Positions 63,164 to 64,000 of a DNA stretch of 64,000 nucleotides are shown in pieces. The notes under the pieces were generated by a model. It was not told the DNA's origin. It saw only the letters and a program-made list of their open reading frames with translations, and ran no database searches. Position 1 is the stretch's first letter. Every line of letters starts with the position of its first letter. Position numbers and translations under genes: made by a program. The stretch is from Larimichthys crocea. Taxonomy: Eukaryota > Chordata > Actinopteri > Sciaenidae. Location: assembly GCF_000972845.2 (NCBI RefSeq), contig NC_040016.1, positions 1,384,701 to 1,448,700 of the forward strand. The letters are read 5' to 3'.

Positions 63164-64000
63164 CTGGGCGACAAGAAGAGACGGTGGTAAGAGAGATGAG
63201 TGAGGTGAGTTTCTATAATAACATTGTCCTCTAGACTGTATACAGTGTGGTCATTTTTCAAGACTACCAGCAACAAGACATTTAAAAAAGAAAATAAATT
63301 AATGGAATATACTTTTTATATACTGTATACAATTCAGTTTCATTTGATTATAAACTGCCCCTTTCTGTGAAAGAAATCTGTTTTATTCTTTAACATTGTG
63401 TGATTTTTGTATCTAATAGCCTACTTTTGGATGCGACTTTGTCATGTGTTTCTGTGTCAAAGCCATGGGAACTCAACTCAAAACTAGGATCAGAGAGATC
63501 AAATTAAAAACACTTTACAACAAATGATTGCAAGCTGCTGTGCATATTATAAGGACTTAACAGAACATCAATATCATTGCACAAAGAAACGAGTTGTGTG
63601 ATCTGCAGTGCACATTCTTTTCAAATGAGAATCATATTGTCCTTTTAACCAAGACACATGAACAATAAAATATTTCATTTAGGCAGAATAAATCTTCAGT
63701 ATAGTCTATCTTGTCTCATCTAGGTAAAACAGCTGCACTCAAACTGAAATCCTGGCAATGCACTAAGTTAATAGTGTTGAATATGTTTTTAACATTACTG
63801 AATGGCCTTTAATGGCCTCTGTAATTTACAGCAAAATTAACTTTAATTTGACTGGAAATATGTGTATGAAAAGGTGAGCCAACCTGGCAGCAATTTGTTA
63901 TGAATGGAAATAGTTGGCCATAGTTAGAGGAGGGGGGGTGGTGGAAAAAAAGTACATAGAATAACACTTAAATAGGTTCATCATCTGCCCTTAAACGGTT
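63164..64000 (-). other. kiaa1755: intron or upstream region of the KIAA1755 homologue
   Basis: The first visible coding exon has an acceptor (cttgtcgcccag) and no in-frame Met. The start-codon exon, expected to be tiny as the human protein begins MDPPSLD, must therefore lie in this stretch or beyond it. I found no convincing ATG with a GT donor in the right phase here. Confidence 0.5.

Noticed and set aside
62962..63276. 104-codon minus-strand frame in the last kilobase
   Set aside because: It overlaps the first visible coding exon of the KIAA1755 homologue in the wrong frame. The correct frame ([10 protein letters not shown]...) is supported by similarity to KIAA1755 and by splice phase.

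Overview
The window is vertebrate nuclear DNA, almost certainly from a ray-finned (teleost, percomorph-like) fish. It is AT-rich and intron-rich, with small exons bounded by GT/AG. It carries microsatellites, a decayed Tc1-like transposon and dispersed repeats of types I know from fish genomes. No bacterial operons, CRISPR arrays, rRNA or convincing tRNA genes were seen. I reconstructed three protein-coding genes exon by exon, with splice phases that close.

Layout. 1-11,392 is gene-poor upstream sequence. 11,393-18,125 is an unusual block: a 10-N scaffold gap flanked by identical 163-bp sequence, then a ~3.25-kb direct duplication that contains exon 1 of vstm2l twice. The first exon-1 copy is frameshifted and the second is intact. 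I read this as an assembly artefact until shown otherwise. vstm2l (+ strand, about 16.05-34.16 kb) encodes a small secreted V-set immunoglobulin protein of 212 aa. tgm2 (- strand, 44.94-35.81 kb) is a complete 13-exon transglutaminase 2 of 678 aa with intact Cys-His-Asp triad and redox cysteines. A ~3-kb intergenic stretch between tgm2 and the next gene holds the Tc1-like fossil (45.33-46.61 kb). The last gene (- strand, 63.16-48.4 kb, 5' end outside the window) is the fish homologue of KIAA1755. It is a puratrophin-1/Solo-type protein with a conserved N-terminal domain, a CRAL-TRIO-like region, a spectrin-like helical region, a long acidic linker, a DH-PH RhoGEF cassette and a Ser/Pro-rich tail.

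Context. VSTM2L, TGM2 and KIAA1755 are close neighbours on human chromosome 20q11.23, so this is conserved synteny. The human intervening genes TTI1 and RPRD1B are absent here: vstm2l and tgm2 converge with about 2 kb between them. The three genes are not known to form one pathway.

I found no undescribed molecular system. The observations most worth a second look are the duplicated/gapped vstm2l first exon, the loss of two genes from the synteny block, the complete RhoGEF cassette and uncertain 3' splicing of the KIAA1755 homologue, and several fish repeat families with recognisable structure.
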